NCBI RefSeq assembly: GCF_963924675.1
Contig: NC_089227.1
Location: 47,176,080-47,240,079, forward strand
Source of the DNA: Phocoena phocoena
Taxonomy: Eukaryota; Chordata; Mammalia; Artiodactyla; Phocoenidae
Reading direction: 5' to 3'
DNA length: 64,000 nt
Below are positions 35,148-46,620 of the stretch, one piece after another. Position 1 is the stretch's first letter, and every line of letters begins with the position of its first letter. The position numbers and the translations under genes were made by a program. The notes under the pieces were generated by a model. That model searched no databases. It saw nothing but the letters and a program-made list of their open reading frames with translations, and had not been told where the DNA came from.

Positions 35148-36879
35148 AGTCTACATTAAAAAACACCCTATAACTAATAAGTTAGTTTAGCAGGTTCAAT
35201 GGATATAAGGTCAACACCCAAAACTCAATCATACTTCTATATATTAGTAATGAATAAATTGGAGACCAAAATTAAAAAAACAAAACCAATCAAAATCTCT
35301 CAAAAAATGAAATACGAGGCACAAGTCTAACAAAAGAGTTACAAGACTATATGCTACAAAGTACATAATGTTGATAATATAAGAGGAGCACCAATAAAAT
35401 GAAGAGAAACACTATGTTCATAAATTGGAAGCCTCAATGTAGTAAAAATGTCAGTTATTCCTAAATTTATCTATTGATTTGGTGCAATTCACATAAAAAT
35501 TCTTATAATCTTTTTGTAGACATAGTCATTCTTAACAAAAAATTCATATGGAATGGCAAATAAACTGGAGTTGGCTAAAATATTTTTGAAAAAGAAGAAT
35601 AAAGTTAGAGAAATCAGAACACCTTGATTTAAGACTTACTGTATGGCTGCAGTAATCAAGACAAGTTTTTAGAAGTATAAACACATAGATCGTAGACCAG
35701 AATAGAGAACATAGAAATATACCTACACAAGTATGGCCAACAGATTTTTGACGAAGGTGCAAAACCAATGCAATGAAAGAAGGACAGCATTTTTAACACA
35801 TTGTGCTGGAACAATTGAACCCTCATAGAAAGAAAAATGAACTTTGATGCAAACCTGTCACCTTAGGCAAAAATTAACTCAAAATGGAACATGAGTCTAC
35901 GTGTAAAAAGTAAAACTATAATATTTTTAGAGGGAAACTTTCAGAAAAAAAATCTTTGTGACCTAAGGCAAGCAAAGAGTTCTTAGATATAATATCAAAA
36001 GCACAATCCATAAAAGAAAAATTGATAAAGTGGATTTCACCAAAATTAAAAACTTTTGCTATGTGAAAAACCCTGTTAAGAGGTTAGAAAGATAAGCCAC
36101 CGATTGGGAAAACATATTTGCAAATCACATATCTGACAAAGGTCTTGGATCCAAAAGATATAAAGAACTCTGTGAGTTTACCAGTAAAAACACAAACAAT
36201 GCAGCTAGAAAAACAAAACAAAACCCACCAAATCCAGTTTGAAACAGACACGTAACCAAATAGGGAATATGGGTGCACATAAGCATATGAAGAGATGTTC
36301 AATATCATGAACCATGCTGAGTGAAGAAAAGCCAATATCCAAGGGTTACATACCATATGATCCCATTTATACAATTTTGAAATGACAAAATTATAGAGAT
36401 GGAGAACAGATCAGTGACTGTCAGAGGTTAGGGAGGGGGTATGATTATAAAAGTGTAGAACAATGGAGGGTCTTTTTGTGATGGAACAGTTCCATATGTT
36501 GACTGTGATAGCAGCTACCTGAGTCTATACAAGTGATAAAATTTCACGGAACTGCTGTATAACATTGTAAAGAAATTATACTCCAAAAAAGATGTTAAAA
36601 AAAACAAAAACAAAAACACTTCATAGAACTATACCCACACAGAAAAAGATCAGTGCATGTAAAGAGTGATGCAGTCCAAGTTAAGTTCTGTATCTAGTCA
36701 GTAGTATTGTGCCAATATCAGTTTCCTAGTTTTCACATTGTACAGTGTTACTATTGGGGGAAGTTGGGTGACGGGTATACAGGACCTTTTTGTACTATTT
36801 TCGCAACTTCTTGTGAGTTTATAATTTTTTCAAAAACTTATCAAAAAGGAACCACTGAGATGCCATGACTACTGCCACC

Positions 36880-37015
36880 TCAACAACAAAATTTTATGCC
36901 AATGCATTTGAAAACCTAGATGAAATGGGCAAATTTCTAGAAAAATTTCCCACAATAAAAGCACTGAATAAATTCTACAAAACTTACAAGAATAAACTTT
37001 ATTCAAGGGAATAAA
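36880..37015 (+). repeat. LINE-1 ORF2 fragment
   Basis: 'aatgcatttgaaaacctaga', 'tgaaatgggcaaatttctag' and 'ctacaaaacttacaagaata' resemble the ORF2 linker region in sense. Isolated piece. Confidence 0.55.
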
Positions 37016-37019
37016 AATG

Positions 37020-37404
37020 TGACATTTCACAACTCAATGTGAGTAATGTCATTAGTACCAATTTTGCCTCTCCAATAGAACTATATATACTGCTAAATTG
37101 ATTTTGTTTTCTCCAATATCTTGTAATTTCTTAATTCTGTCTGTTCCAATGATGCATTCAGAGTTTGGTATTAAGGGATACTTCATGAATTCCAGTAAGG
37201 CAACTAGCTGGTGTTAGATCTCATTTTACCAAAACTCCTATTGATGTGGTTCTTCCAAACATTTTAAATCTTATCTTTTTCCTTTATGTATACTTGGCCA
37301 TTTTTCCTGAAACTATTGATACCTGTGGTCACATATCTAGTAATCCTAACGTTTTTAGTTCAATTACATTTTAACAGATTAAATAGAAAAACTTTTTTTT
37401 TTTC
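37020..37404. other. AT-rich, possibly antisense LINE-1 upstream sequence
   Basis: T-rich composition like the antisense LINE-1 block but no firm motif. Confidence 0.3.
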
Positions 37405-37608
37405 TTTGTTTTTTTTTGCGGTACGCGGGCCTCTCACTGTTGTGGCCTCTCCCGTTGCGCAGCACAGGCTCCGGACGCGCAGGCTCAGCGGCCATGGCTC
37501 ACGGGCCCAGCCGCTCCGCGGCATGTGGGATCTTCCCGAACCAGAGCACGAACCCGTGTCCCCTGCATCGGCAAGCGGACTCTCAACCACTGCGCCACCA
37601 GGGAAGCC
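37405..37608 (-). mobile_element. CHR-type SINE, short form, antisense
   Basis: T-run, 'gcggtacgcgggcctctcac' through 'cgccaccagggaagcc'. The body is close to the family consensus, so it is young. Flanks 'gaaaaacttt' at 37386 and 'gaaaaacactt' at 37610 are a probable target duplication. The 123-codon frame over it is an artefact. Confidence 0.93.
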
Positions 37609-39555
37609 TGAAAAACACTTTCTAATATGGGAAGATAAAACAATGCCAATTCTCTAGTTTGGAGCTCTAGGTTTGCTCTTTATCCTTGTTCTAAGCTTTT
37701 CCCTGGTCTCTTTGATTGTGATACTTCATTCCTTCTCTCTGGTTGTTGGAATGGCAGAGGCTCTTTGTTTTGGGGCTGCATGACAGCCATTTGTCCTTAT
37801 GTGTTCTGTTATTCTGTCTCAGGGGTTGCCTGTCCATAAGATAGATATAATGCTTTTCACGTCTGTAATAAAGTCTGCAGTGGGTGTGTGTAGGGGTGTC
37901 TTTCTATTCTTTTCTTTTCTTGTTTTTTATCTTTTCTTGTCTTGTCTTTTCTAATAGATTTCTTATATGCTTTTTTCCTTCTATTTCTCTGTCTACTCTG
38001 GTACGCAATAATCTCCACATCTTTCAGTAGTCTGTGTCCTAACTGTGCCTATCTCAACTGGGATATCATTACACCCCACCTGTACTTTTAGTTGCTCCCA
38101 TAATTGTAATTATTTCCTGGGGAGATCCTGCCTTATAAATGTTCTGATCTTCATTTCATCTCTGCTTGTCTGAACAACAATTTATTTCACATGTACTTTT
38201 TATGCCCAGGCTATCCTAGTTTCATCAGTATTGTTTTGCTTTTCTATAATCTTTCTGCAGTTTAGCTCTTAAACTGTTGTTTGGGGTCACCTAATTTTCC
38301 ATCCTGTAAATATCGATTTCAGTAATGACTGTCTCTGTGTAGTGACTTTTATGGTGCCTGAATGTCAACCCTCACTTTGTTTTTAACTTCAGTAATATCA
38401 AGGAACACGATATCCATATATCCATATATTGCCATGTGGTTTATGATTCTCTAATTTGATGCCTGAATTCTTTAGCAATTTTTATCATTAATAAATATAA
38501 TATATTACTACTATATTTGCTGTATTATGTTTTCATTTTTCTGTGGTTGAGCCTATTTTATGTCCACTACAGCACAGATTTTTCAGTAATCATGACTAGT
38601 CACTCTCTGTAATTCCTGTCATCTGGATTGTTGAAATGCCCCTTTAGAGCATCATTTGACCGGCCCAGAACCCCTTGGGTCATTAGCTTCATCACAATAT
38701 TTATGATATGCAGCACCATCTGCTTGGAAACATGATTCTTTCTACCCTTGTTTTTTCTTAATTCTTTCTGGATCCTGCACTACTTCAACCATAATCATCA
38801 CATCCTTTACTGTCTAGTTTTCTCTTCTCTAGTTGGTCTAAACATCATGGGAGCAGGGAATTACCCTCCTTCTATTTTAGGCTTAAACATAACTCTATAT
38901 TTATTTTCTTTAAATAATCATTCCTGCCTAGTTTGTTACCCTAGTAAATATTTCTACTTACTGAATTACAAAACCTTTAAAATATATTCATAGTATAAAA
39001 TTACTAATGAATTTCTCTCAGCTCTTGATCTCAGATTCTATTTTGCTTCAGCCTTACACACATATGAGAGCATATCACTCTAAAAATGTGGTGCTGTGCA
39101 TATAGACATAAGGCCAACAGAGATTCCGAAGAACCTTTATACCCTGAAGGTGAGGAAAGGTCAGGCTCAAGTTTAATTATGGTCCCAAAGGAGAAAATGT
39201 CATTTTATTATGTGGATAAATACACGTTAGTGTCAGTTAGGTTAAAAAATGTTTAAACATAATTCGTAGTATTTTTCCAGAAAAATGAAACAGATACACC
39301 AAGAGTTTAAAAAAATGACCCCAAATCATGAGTGCAGTGAGAAGTGGGGAGATGAGGCTATGCAGGTTTGATATTAAGAGATTCAAGAAAGCTAAATTGT
39401 GCTTGGTGTGATGTGCTTGCTTATGGAAAGTTGAGAAAAGCTGAATATGCATCAAAGTGGGGAGTGCGTTGAAACAGGGTGAGTCTTATAGGGAGGTGAG
39501 CCTCGTGAGTGCAATGATAGTGAAGGATACATGAAGTACAAGAATACACTGGCTA
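37609..39555. other. unassigned, T-rich; no gene seen
   Basis: Short frames only (up to 81 codons). T-rich strand bias over 37640-38990, then mixed. I could not match it to a repeat family. Confidence 0.35.
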
Positions 39556-39559
39556 CTGG

Positions 39560-40630
39560 CTATGAGAACTATGCCGGGCCCCATATCCAGCACATTACAT
39601 GTATTCTTTCTAATATTACTCTAACTGTGCAAAAGGGCCAGGTTTGTGCATATGAAGAAACTAAATATGTGAAGAAACTAATGCTCAGAGAGGCTGCAGT
39701 TCATTTACCTAAGGTGACACAGAGAAAATAATAAGCCAAGTGCATGAGGCTCTGCAATCTGTATTTATCTCACTACTCTGCACTTCCCACCTGGTGTGAC
39801 CTGTGTAAATATGTCTTTGGGATAATTTCATCAGTCCTTATTAAAACTTTTCGCTTAGCTCTTCCACTGGGGACTCAACATTCATTCCTTCCAAGCTTTC
39901 TCAGAGAAAAACTGAAATTGACAAACCAAAATTCTCAGTTTGTCCTGTAGGTGCCACCATAACCATAGAATCTCTTTCTTGCTCGTCAGCTCTTATTTCT
40001 CAGGGCTGCGATAGACCAGGAATTCTAGAAGATAGAAGAAGCCAATTTACGTGGCTGATAGTTCATATTGGTAAGCCCACCCGTGTGTTTAGAGTTCTGT
40101 AGCTCTAATATGCATTTTTCCTTGTTTTAAAAGACTTTTCTAATTTTTTGAAGAGAGAATATTTTACATGATACCAAGATCAGAAAGTATAAAAAGGTAC
40201 ATAATAATCTCCCTCCCACTGCCACCCCCATCTGTCCAGTTCTTATTCATGACCCCTCAAAGCAGGTAACCACAGTTATTAGCCTCCTGTATCATTCCAG
40301 AGAGTTTTAACACACACACACACACACACACACATGCATACACACACATAAATTTATAATCTTGCTTCTTTTTCTTACACAAAGGGTAGCATATTATACA
40401 GACTATTATATAGACTATTCTGTACTTTGGGTTTTTTTCCCACATAAACACATATATAGGAACTTTCTATAGCAGTGCATAAAGAGCTTCTTTACACTTT
40501 TTAAACAACTGTACAAATGTACAATTTAAACACTGTACAAATGTACAATTATTTATTGATGGGCATTTAGGTTGATTCCAGTTTTATTGTTAATTATCTT
40601 TTATTAACAATAATAAAAATAGCAATCTGT
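39560..40630. repeat. ancient tandem array, unit 1 (left part)
   Basis: In order: a MIR-like segment (39640-39780, 'gaagaaactaatgctcagag'), the anchor (TGTCCTGTAG ending at 39950 followed by GTGCCACC), 'aattctagaagatagaagaa' at 40021, then an antisense L1M 3' end (about 40135-40630). The same order recurs at 50.4-51.7, 53.5-55.0, 55.5-56.2 and 57.6-58.9 kb. The L1M part stops at about 40630 and its continuation is found at 48790. Confidence 0.8.
40311..40345. repeat. (CA)n microsatellite
   Basis: Alternating AC over about 24 bases, then an imperfect run with 'catgcatacacacaca'. Confidence 0.9.
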
Positions 40631-40636
40631 ATTTGC

Positions 40637-41105
40637 TTTTTGAGGCTGCCATAACAAGTTACCATAAACTTAGTGACTTAACTCCATTTATTATCCACAG
40701 TTCTGTAGCTCAGAAGTCCAGGTGAATTTGACGGGGTTCTCTGCTCAAGGACCAACAAGAACAAAGTTAAATTGTTGGCCCAGTGGGGCTTTTACCTGGA
40801 GGCTCCGCTTCCAGTCTTACTTGGGTTGTTGGAAGAATTCAGTTTCTAGGGGTTGTGGGACTAAGGTTCTGGTTTCTTCCCGGGCTGTCAGCCAGGAGCC
40901 ACTCTCCGATCCCACATGTAGCACAATTCCTTTCACATGGCCCCTCATATTCCAACCAGCAGGGGCATGGCATCAAGTCCTTCTCACTCTTGGAATCCCT
41001 TTGACTTCCCTTTCTGCTATCAGCAGGAGAAATCGTTCTCCTTTTAAGGAGTCATATGATTGGATCAGATCCACTCAGATAATCTCTCTATCTTTTAGAA
41101 ATTCT
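40637..41105 (-). repeat. old interspersed repeat, family not assigned
   Basis: 'gaggctgccataacaagtta', 'ttctgtagctcagaagtcca', 'gcatggcatcaagtcc' resemble a very common mammalian repeat. The 151-codon frame at 40722-41177 lies within it and has no domain. Strand uncertain. Confidence 0.5.
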
Positions 41106-41124
41106 TCTTACCACACTATCACTC

Positions 41125-41345
41125 ATCTTGCACTTATAACATTTTTCTATGTTCTTTATTTATATCAGCTCACGTAATCCTCACCACAATCCATTAAGTT
41201 CAGTTGTTATTTCCATTATACAGATAAATAATCTGAGACAGAATGGATAAGTACTTGTCTTCGGTCACAAAACTGTGAGTGATGGAATCAGGACCCAAAT
41301 GCAGGCACTCTGTGACCAAACCTGTCCTCTGTGTACTTCCCCTAT
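41125..41345 (-). repeat. MIR SINE
   Basis: 'ctcacgtaatcctcaccaca', 'ttccattatacagataaata', 'cacaaaactgtgagtgatgg' and 'gcaggcactctgtgacc' follow antisense MIR. Confidence 0.75.
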
Positions 41346-41394
41346 TGCCTGTTGCAAATGGAGCCATAATGAATAATTCTTTGTTAGTCCTTGC

Positions 41395-41945
41395 ATCAAC
41401 CAGAGTCCGGCAGGAAACAGAGGATATGTTCAAAATTAACTACTGAGAGTGTAATGAAGCAATGATTTACAGAGGGACAGGAAAGATTAAGGGAATCTAT
41501 AAGGGATGGTGAAGATCAGATATAAGCCAAAATCCACAGGAGGTTGTTTTACCATCCCTAAGCTTGACGTGAAAGAGAAGAAAACTGTGTTACTTGAGGC
41601 TGGCAAGAGCTGGAGCTGGGGAAGGTGGCTCCTTGCCAGGAGCTGTGACCATAGAGGAACATAGGCATTTCCAAAATCACAGCTATGCAGGGAAGGAGTA
41701 GGGGAAGGCAAGGATAAGCCCCTCACCTCCCTCTCCTCCTGACTTCCAGTGTCCTTGCATTGGTCAACTCCAAGTGGAAGCCAGAGGGCAAGGAAGCCTT
41801 GGTGATGCACTTAAAGCTTAAGTGCTTGGGCTCAGAGTAGGGTATAGAAGAGTAGAGAATGGTTATGAGTCAGGGGATTGGATAACATAGCGTCTTGGTG
41901 TCCTTTGGTCAGAAATTCAGTTTCAACCAGGGACCAGTAGCAAGC
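41395..41945 (+). repeat. old interspersed repeat, copy 1
   Basis: 'aaccagagtccggcaggaaa', 'ttacagagggacaggaaaga', 'tccaagtggaagccagaggg' and 'agtagagaatggttatg' follow a common mammalian repeat. A second, nested copy lies at 47812-48780. The 107-codon antisense frame is not a gene. Confidence 0.5.
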
Positions 41946-42465
41946 CAGGAGTGTTTTTTAAATGGATAATAGATTGTGACCAAAGAGGCTTTCATTCAAA
42001 ACCCTCCAGATCTGCCCTGTGATGTTAGGTCTTGAAGACCATTCATATAGCATCCCTATCTGTCACTGTCATGTACTAGTGGGTCTGCTGGATGGTAAGT
42101 CCCAAGAGCAAGGCAGTTACACCTTAGCCTTGATGTACGGTGTGCTGGATCTAGCTCATACTGGCTGATGAGAACGAACATGTAAATTTTCAGGAATATT
42201 GTGAGTTAGTTGATGTCACTTTGGTAGCTCAGAATTAGCCGTGATGGGAGTACTTACACCATAAAAGGTAGCAAATGCTACAAATCAGGCTTTTTTGTTT
42301 TTCTGGAGAGCTGGTTATTAAACACTGACCAGTATGCCACTGGCCTTGGCCTTGACCATCTCTTGCTCTAGGCCCCAATAAAACTGATTGTCTTATGGGT
42401 TACCCAAAAAAGGGGTCTGGAGCAATGCAGCCAAACATGGAATATCTTGGCACTAAATTCCAAAG
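41946..42465. other. unassigned; no gene seen
   Basis: No recognisable repeat or exon. Confidence 0.4.
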
Positions 42466-42480
42466 AAGCTCACTATATAT

Positions 42481-42485
42481 ATATA

Positions 42486-42525
<40 letters not shown>

Positions 42526-42717
42526 TGGTACGTGGGCCTCTCACTGTTGTGGCCTCTCCCGTTGCGGAGCACAGGCTCCAGACGCGCAGGCTCAGCGGCC
42601 ATGGCTCACGGGCCCAGCCGTTCCGCGACATGTGGGATCTTCCCAGACCGGGGCATGAACCCATGTCCCCTGCATTGGCAGGTAGACTCTCAACCACTGT
42701 GCCACCAGGGAAGCCCA
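42481..42717 (-). mobile_element. CHR-type SINE, short form, with tail converted to a dinucleotide microsatellite
   Basis: The body runs from 'ggtacgtgggcctctcactg' (42527) to 'gccaccagggaagccc' (42716). The 15-bp duplication AAGCTCACTATATAT is exact at 42466-42480 and 42718-42732. Between the left duplication and the SINE body lie 'atatatt' and (TG)n instead of a poly-T run, so the whole (TG)n belongs to the insertion. Frames of 81-156 codons here are repeat artefacts. Confidence 0.95.
42489..42524. repeat. (TG)n microsatellite
   Basis: About 18 uninterrupted TG/GT repeats located in the SINE tail position. Confidence 0.95.
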
Positions 42718-42732
42718 AAGCTCACTATATAT

Positions 42733-43160
42733 TGTCCCTATTCATTTGCAGTGATGTGGCCAAGTGTAACAACTTGTATCTCACACAGATGTCCAGACCA
42801 GTTAATGCTGGAAACTTCATCCATAGAGCAGGCTTCTGTGTTTTCACGGGGTTTACCTCCTACTCTATGTTTTACTGTATGGCATCAGGTATCTTCTAAG
42901 GTACTTATAGTGCTTGCTACTTCCTGTTTACCAGCTCCAATTAGCCATGATATTTAATGGATCTATGAGTCAAAATATTCTGATTACCACCCAGACCCTG
43001 TGACTTATTAAAGTAATCACTCCCATTTAATCTCTGATGGTCAAGCAGAGCCACTTGGCATCTACCATCCCAGAATCTTCTTATTCCCACTGAAATCAGC
43101 ACCAATTCTATAGATGCATATCTCATCATTATAACATGCCTACTAAATCTAGCTTTTTAA
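42733..43160. other. unassigned; no gene seen
   Basis: No recognisable feature. Confidence 0.4.
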
Positions 43161-43165
43161 ATAGT

Positions 43166-44463
43166 GCTTTTTGCTTTTGCACAGCAGGGGAAACCAATGA
43201 GAAAACAAAAAGACAACCTACTGAATGAAAGAAAATATTTGCAAATGATATGACCAATAAGAGGTTAATATCCAACATATATAAAAAGCTCATACAACTC
43301 AACATCAAAAAAATAAACAACCTGATTAAAAAATGGGCAGAAGAATTAAATAGACATTTTTCCAAAGAGGAAATGTAGATGGCCAACAGGCACATGAAAG
43401 GATGCTCAACATTGCTAATCATCAGGGAAATGCAAATCAAAACCACAATGAGATATCACCTTTCACCTGTCAGAATGGTTATCATGAAAAAGAACACAAA
43501 TAACAAATGTTGGTGAGGATGTGGAGAAAAGGGAACCCTGTACACTGTTGGTGGGAATGCCACTGTGGAAAACAGTATGGATGTTTCTCAAAAAACTAAA
43601 AATAGAACTACCATATGACCCAGCACTTTCCTTACTGGGTATATATCCAAAAAAACCACCAAAAATACTAATTCAAAAAAGATGCATACGGGGCTTCCCT
43701 GGTGGCGCAGTGGTTGAGAGCCCACCTGCCGATGCAGGGGACACGGGTTCGTGCCCCAGTCTGGGAAGATCCCACATGCCGCAGAGCGGCTAGGCCCGTG
43801 AGCCATGGCCGCTGAGCCTGTGCGTCTGGAGTCTGTGCTCCACAACGGGAGAGGCCACAACAGTGAGAGGCCCGCGTACCTCAAAATAAAAAAAATAAAA
43901 AAATAAAAAAGATACATGCACCCCAATGTTCATAGCAGCATTATTTACAATTGTCAAGATATGGAAGCAACCTAAGTGTACATCAACAGGTGAATGGATA
44001 AAGAAGATGTGGTATATGTACATATCACAAAGGAATAATACTCAGTATAAAAAAAATGAAAATTTGCCATTTGCAGCAACATGGATGGACTTGGAGGGCA
44101 TTATGCTAAGTGAAATAAGTCAGACTGAGAAAAACAAATATTGTATGACATCATATGTGGAATATGAAAATACAACAGTGAATATATAGTGAATATAACA
44201 AAGGAAGCAGACTCACAGATATAGAGAACAAACTAGTAGTTACTAGTGGGGAGAAGGAAGGAGGAGGGGCAATACAGGGGATTAAGAGGTACAAACTATT
44301 AGCTATAAAATAAGCTACAAGGATATACTGTACAACATGGAGAATATCGCCAATATTTTATAATAACTATAAATGGAGTATACCTTTAAAAATTGTGATC
44401 ACTGTATTGTACACCTGTAACATATAATATTATACAGCAACTATACTTCAATTAAAAAAATAA
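43166..44463 (+). mobile_element. LINE-1 3' part (ORF2 C-terminus and 3' UTR), 5'-truncated, with nested SINE
   Basis: Begins inside ORF2 ('acagcaggggaaaccaatga'). It shows the C-terminal motif region (translation at 43521-43690: …KKLKIELPYDPALSLLGIYP… with a frame break) and IKKMWYMYISQRNNTQYKK at about 43985. It continues with the 3' UTR and ends in an A-rich tail at 44463. A SINE splits it at 43690. Possible target duplication 'agtgctttttgc' / 'agtgttgctttct', imperfect. Confidence 0.85.
43690..43904 (+). mobile_element. CHR-type SINE, short form
   Basis: Starts GGGGCTTCCCTGGTGGCGCA, with box A 'ggcgcagtggttgag' and box B 'gggttcgtgcccc', and ends 'aggcccgcgtacctc' with an A-rich tail containing T interruptions. 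Target duplication AAAAAAGATGCATA (43675-43688) and AAAAAAGATACATG (43905-43918) with one change. Confidence 0.95.
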
Positions 44464-45306
44464 ATCAGTGTTGCTTTCTAAGATGCTGATGCTCCCTTCA
44501 TCAAGGCATTCTTTAATGCTTCAGTAAATAAATGTCTTCTAGTTCTCTTGCTGCTTATGATTGAGGATGGGAGGTGGCTCTTCTACCTATGTATAAATAC
44601 AATAGATCCACTTCAACATTCTCATCAACTTAACCTTTGAAGTCTGCCCTGTACATCTTGCTCAAAAATTCCAGCATCACAGCCTCATGGTAGGCGCATT
44701 GCCAAGGCTTCAGAGAACCACACTCAGGTGCTTGAGCCAACACACTAAACCACAAATCCTTTGTGAGGATTCATATCAAAACATTTGGCCTGAAACCTTA
44801 TGTTTCATCTAACACACTCAGAAGCAATACCTGTGTTTGTTTCCTAGATTCCTGCTAATACAAATGGGCAAGTATACTTTATCTCCTCCTGCAGAAGACC
44901 TTACTCTTCTCTCTTTGGGCTGTGCTGGCATTTAACTTTCACTATGGATCTGGAAGTAAATAAGGGATGGTGAGGCTGGGTGGGGGAAGAGCTGGCTCCC
45001 CTTATGAGGTGACTGTCCCAAGTTAAGTCAACAAAGGAAATTTATGAAAGGAAAGCCAAGCTTCCTTGGGAAAGAACTGGGTTGCTTACTCAGACAAGGA
45101 AGATTCAAGGAGATTTCAGTGTTCCAAATTTTCAGCCTCATGTCTAGTTTTCCAAATATTCCTATTCTAGGTCTCAGAATCCCACCCACCCTCATTAACT
45201 ACTGCCTTGGGATAACTTGAAGAGGCTGAACATTTAAATAGTGCTATTTCTCTGTTACACATACGGTTAGTTTTTGGACCTAATTTTTGGTCATGTGTGC
45301 CCTGTA
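44464..45306. other. unassigned; no gene seen
   Basis: No recognisable repeat or exon. Confidence 0.4.
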
Positions 45307-45321
45307 GAAAATAATCTTTTT

Positions 45322-45533
45322 TTTTTTTTTTTTTTTTTTTTGCTGTACGTGGGCCTCTCACTGTTGCGGCCTCTCCCGCTGTGGAGCACAGGCTCCGGAC
45401 GCACAGGCCCAGCGGCCACGGCCCACGGGCCCAGCCACTCTGCAGCATGCGGGATCCCCCCAGATCGGGGCACAAACCCGCGCCCCCTGCATCGGCAGGC
45501 GGACTCCCAACCACCGCGCCACCAGGGAAGCCC
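45322..45533 (-). mobile_element. CHR-type SINE, short form, antisense
   Basis: A T-run, 'gctgtacgtgggcctctcac', to 'cgccaccagggaagccc'. Target duplication GAAAATAATCTTTTT at 45307-45321 and 45534-45548 is exact. The 145-codon frame across it is an artefact. Confidence 0.97.
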
Positions 45534-45616
45534 GAAAATAATCTTTTTAAGGCCAGCATTGAGGCTTTTTGATTTTCTTCTTGTTCTTCGACTTGAAGGT
45601 TCAAGTCTTTAGGCTT

Positions 45617-45967
45617 GGGACTTCCCTGGTGGCACAGTGGTTAAGAAGCCACCTGCCAATGCAGGGGACACGGGTTCGAGCCCTGGTCCGGGAAGATCCC
45701 ACATGCTGCGGAGCAACTAAGCCTGTGCGCCACAACTACTGAGCCTGAGCTCTAGAGCCCACGAGCCACAACTACTGAGCCTGCATGCCACAACTACTGA
45801 AGCCCGCGTGCCTAGAGCCTGTGTTCCACAAGAGAAGCCAGGGCAATGAGAAGTCCATGCACTGCAACAAAGAGTAGTCCCCCGCTCGCCACAGCTATGG
45901 AAAGCCCACGTGGAGCAACAAAAACCCAACTCAGCCAAATAAATAAATAAATTTATATATTAAAAAA
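45617..45967 (+). mobile_element. CHR-type SINE, long form (CHR-2-like)
   Basis: 'gggacttccctggtggcaca' to 'aaataaataaataaattt'. Box B 'gggttcgagccc' is intact. Target duplication AAGTCTTTAGGCTT (45603-45616) and AAGTCTTTAAGCTT (45968-45981) differs by one base. It sits 84 bases from an inverted SINE. Confidence 0.96.
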
Positions 45968-46227
45968 AAGTCTTTAAGCTTAGATTTTTCCTCCTTTTTG
46001 TAAGCTCTCCAAGGCAGTCAGGAGCAGCCAGGCCACAAACTATAATCACCATCATTGCCAGAGCAATTAAGAGCCTTAGTCATTTGATCTTGCCTTGCCA
46101 TCCACTTGTACTGCATCCTACAACAGTGCTATCTTGAGTAATCATGATATTGCTACATATCAGGTATTACTATTATCCTACTTTCCCCTGGGAGAGGATA
46201 TCTGTGAGCTTATCAAAGATATGGGCA

Positions 46228-46540
46228 GGGCTTCCCTGGTGGCGCAGTGGTTGAGAGTCTGCCTGCCAATTCAGGGGACACGGGTTCAAGCCCTGGTCTG
46301 GGAAGATCCCACGTGCCACGGAGCAGCTGGGCCCGTGAGCTACAAATACTGAGCTCTGCGCGTCTGGAGCCTGTGCTCCGCAGCAAGAGAGGCCGCGACA
46401 GTGAGAGGCCCGCGCACCGCGATGAAGAGTGGCCCCCGCTTGCCACAACTAGAGAAAGCCCTCGCACAGAAACGAAGACCCAACACAGCCAAAAATAAAT
46501 AAATGAATAAATAAATTTATTAAAAAAAAAAAAAAAAAAA
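46228..46540 (+). mobile_element. CHR-type SINE, intermediate long form
   Basis: The first ~200 bases match the short form (ending 'gtgagaggcccgcgcaccgc'). It then continues with 'gatgaagagtggcccccgct', 'tgccacaactagagaaagcc' and 'gaagacccaacacagcc' before the A-rich tail. Target duplication AGATATGGGCA at 46217-46227 and 46540-46550. Box B 'gggttcaagccc' is nearly intact. Confidence 0.96.
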
Positions 46541-46620
46541 GATATGGGCAATGGAATCTCGGAATCCCATTTTGAGGGTTTGTTTCCTCGAGCCATTTTT
46601 TTAAAATGTATTCTTTTTTT

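Larger units (their letters stand above)
31816..36835 (+). mobile_element. old LINE-1 (L1M) sense, ORF1 through 3' UTR, interrupted twice
   Basis: ORF1-like text begins at 'cttgaagatagatcaataag' and runs to about 32760 (…'cttcccaaatctggtg'…). The endonuclease region is seen at 33219-33503 (DLIDIYRILHPTTAEYKFFS). The reverse transcriptase region at about 34896 reads FAYYM where an active element has FADDM. ORF2 continues to about 36150 and the 3' UTR to about 36835. Insertions: a younger LINE-1 end at 32237-32499 and a hAT element at 34920-35147. All frames are broken. Confidence 0.8.

Noticed and set aside
40722..41177. 151-codon open frame
   Set aside because: Lies in an old interspersed repeat, no domain, no splice or promoter context.
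42447..42957. Overlapping open frames of 150 and 156 codons, the longest in the window
   Set aside because: They run through the (TG)n tract and the antisense SINE; similar frames appear in the other short-form SINEs (18341, 23124, 37286, 45167, 49515). The coding look comes from the GC-rich SINE body.
45167..45604. 145-codon antisense frame with a lysine run
   Set aside because: The lysine run is the SINE poly-A tail read as codons; most of the rest is SINE body.
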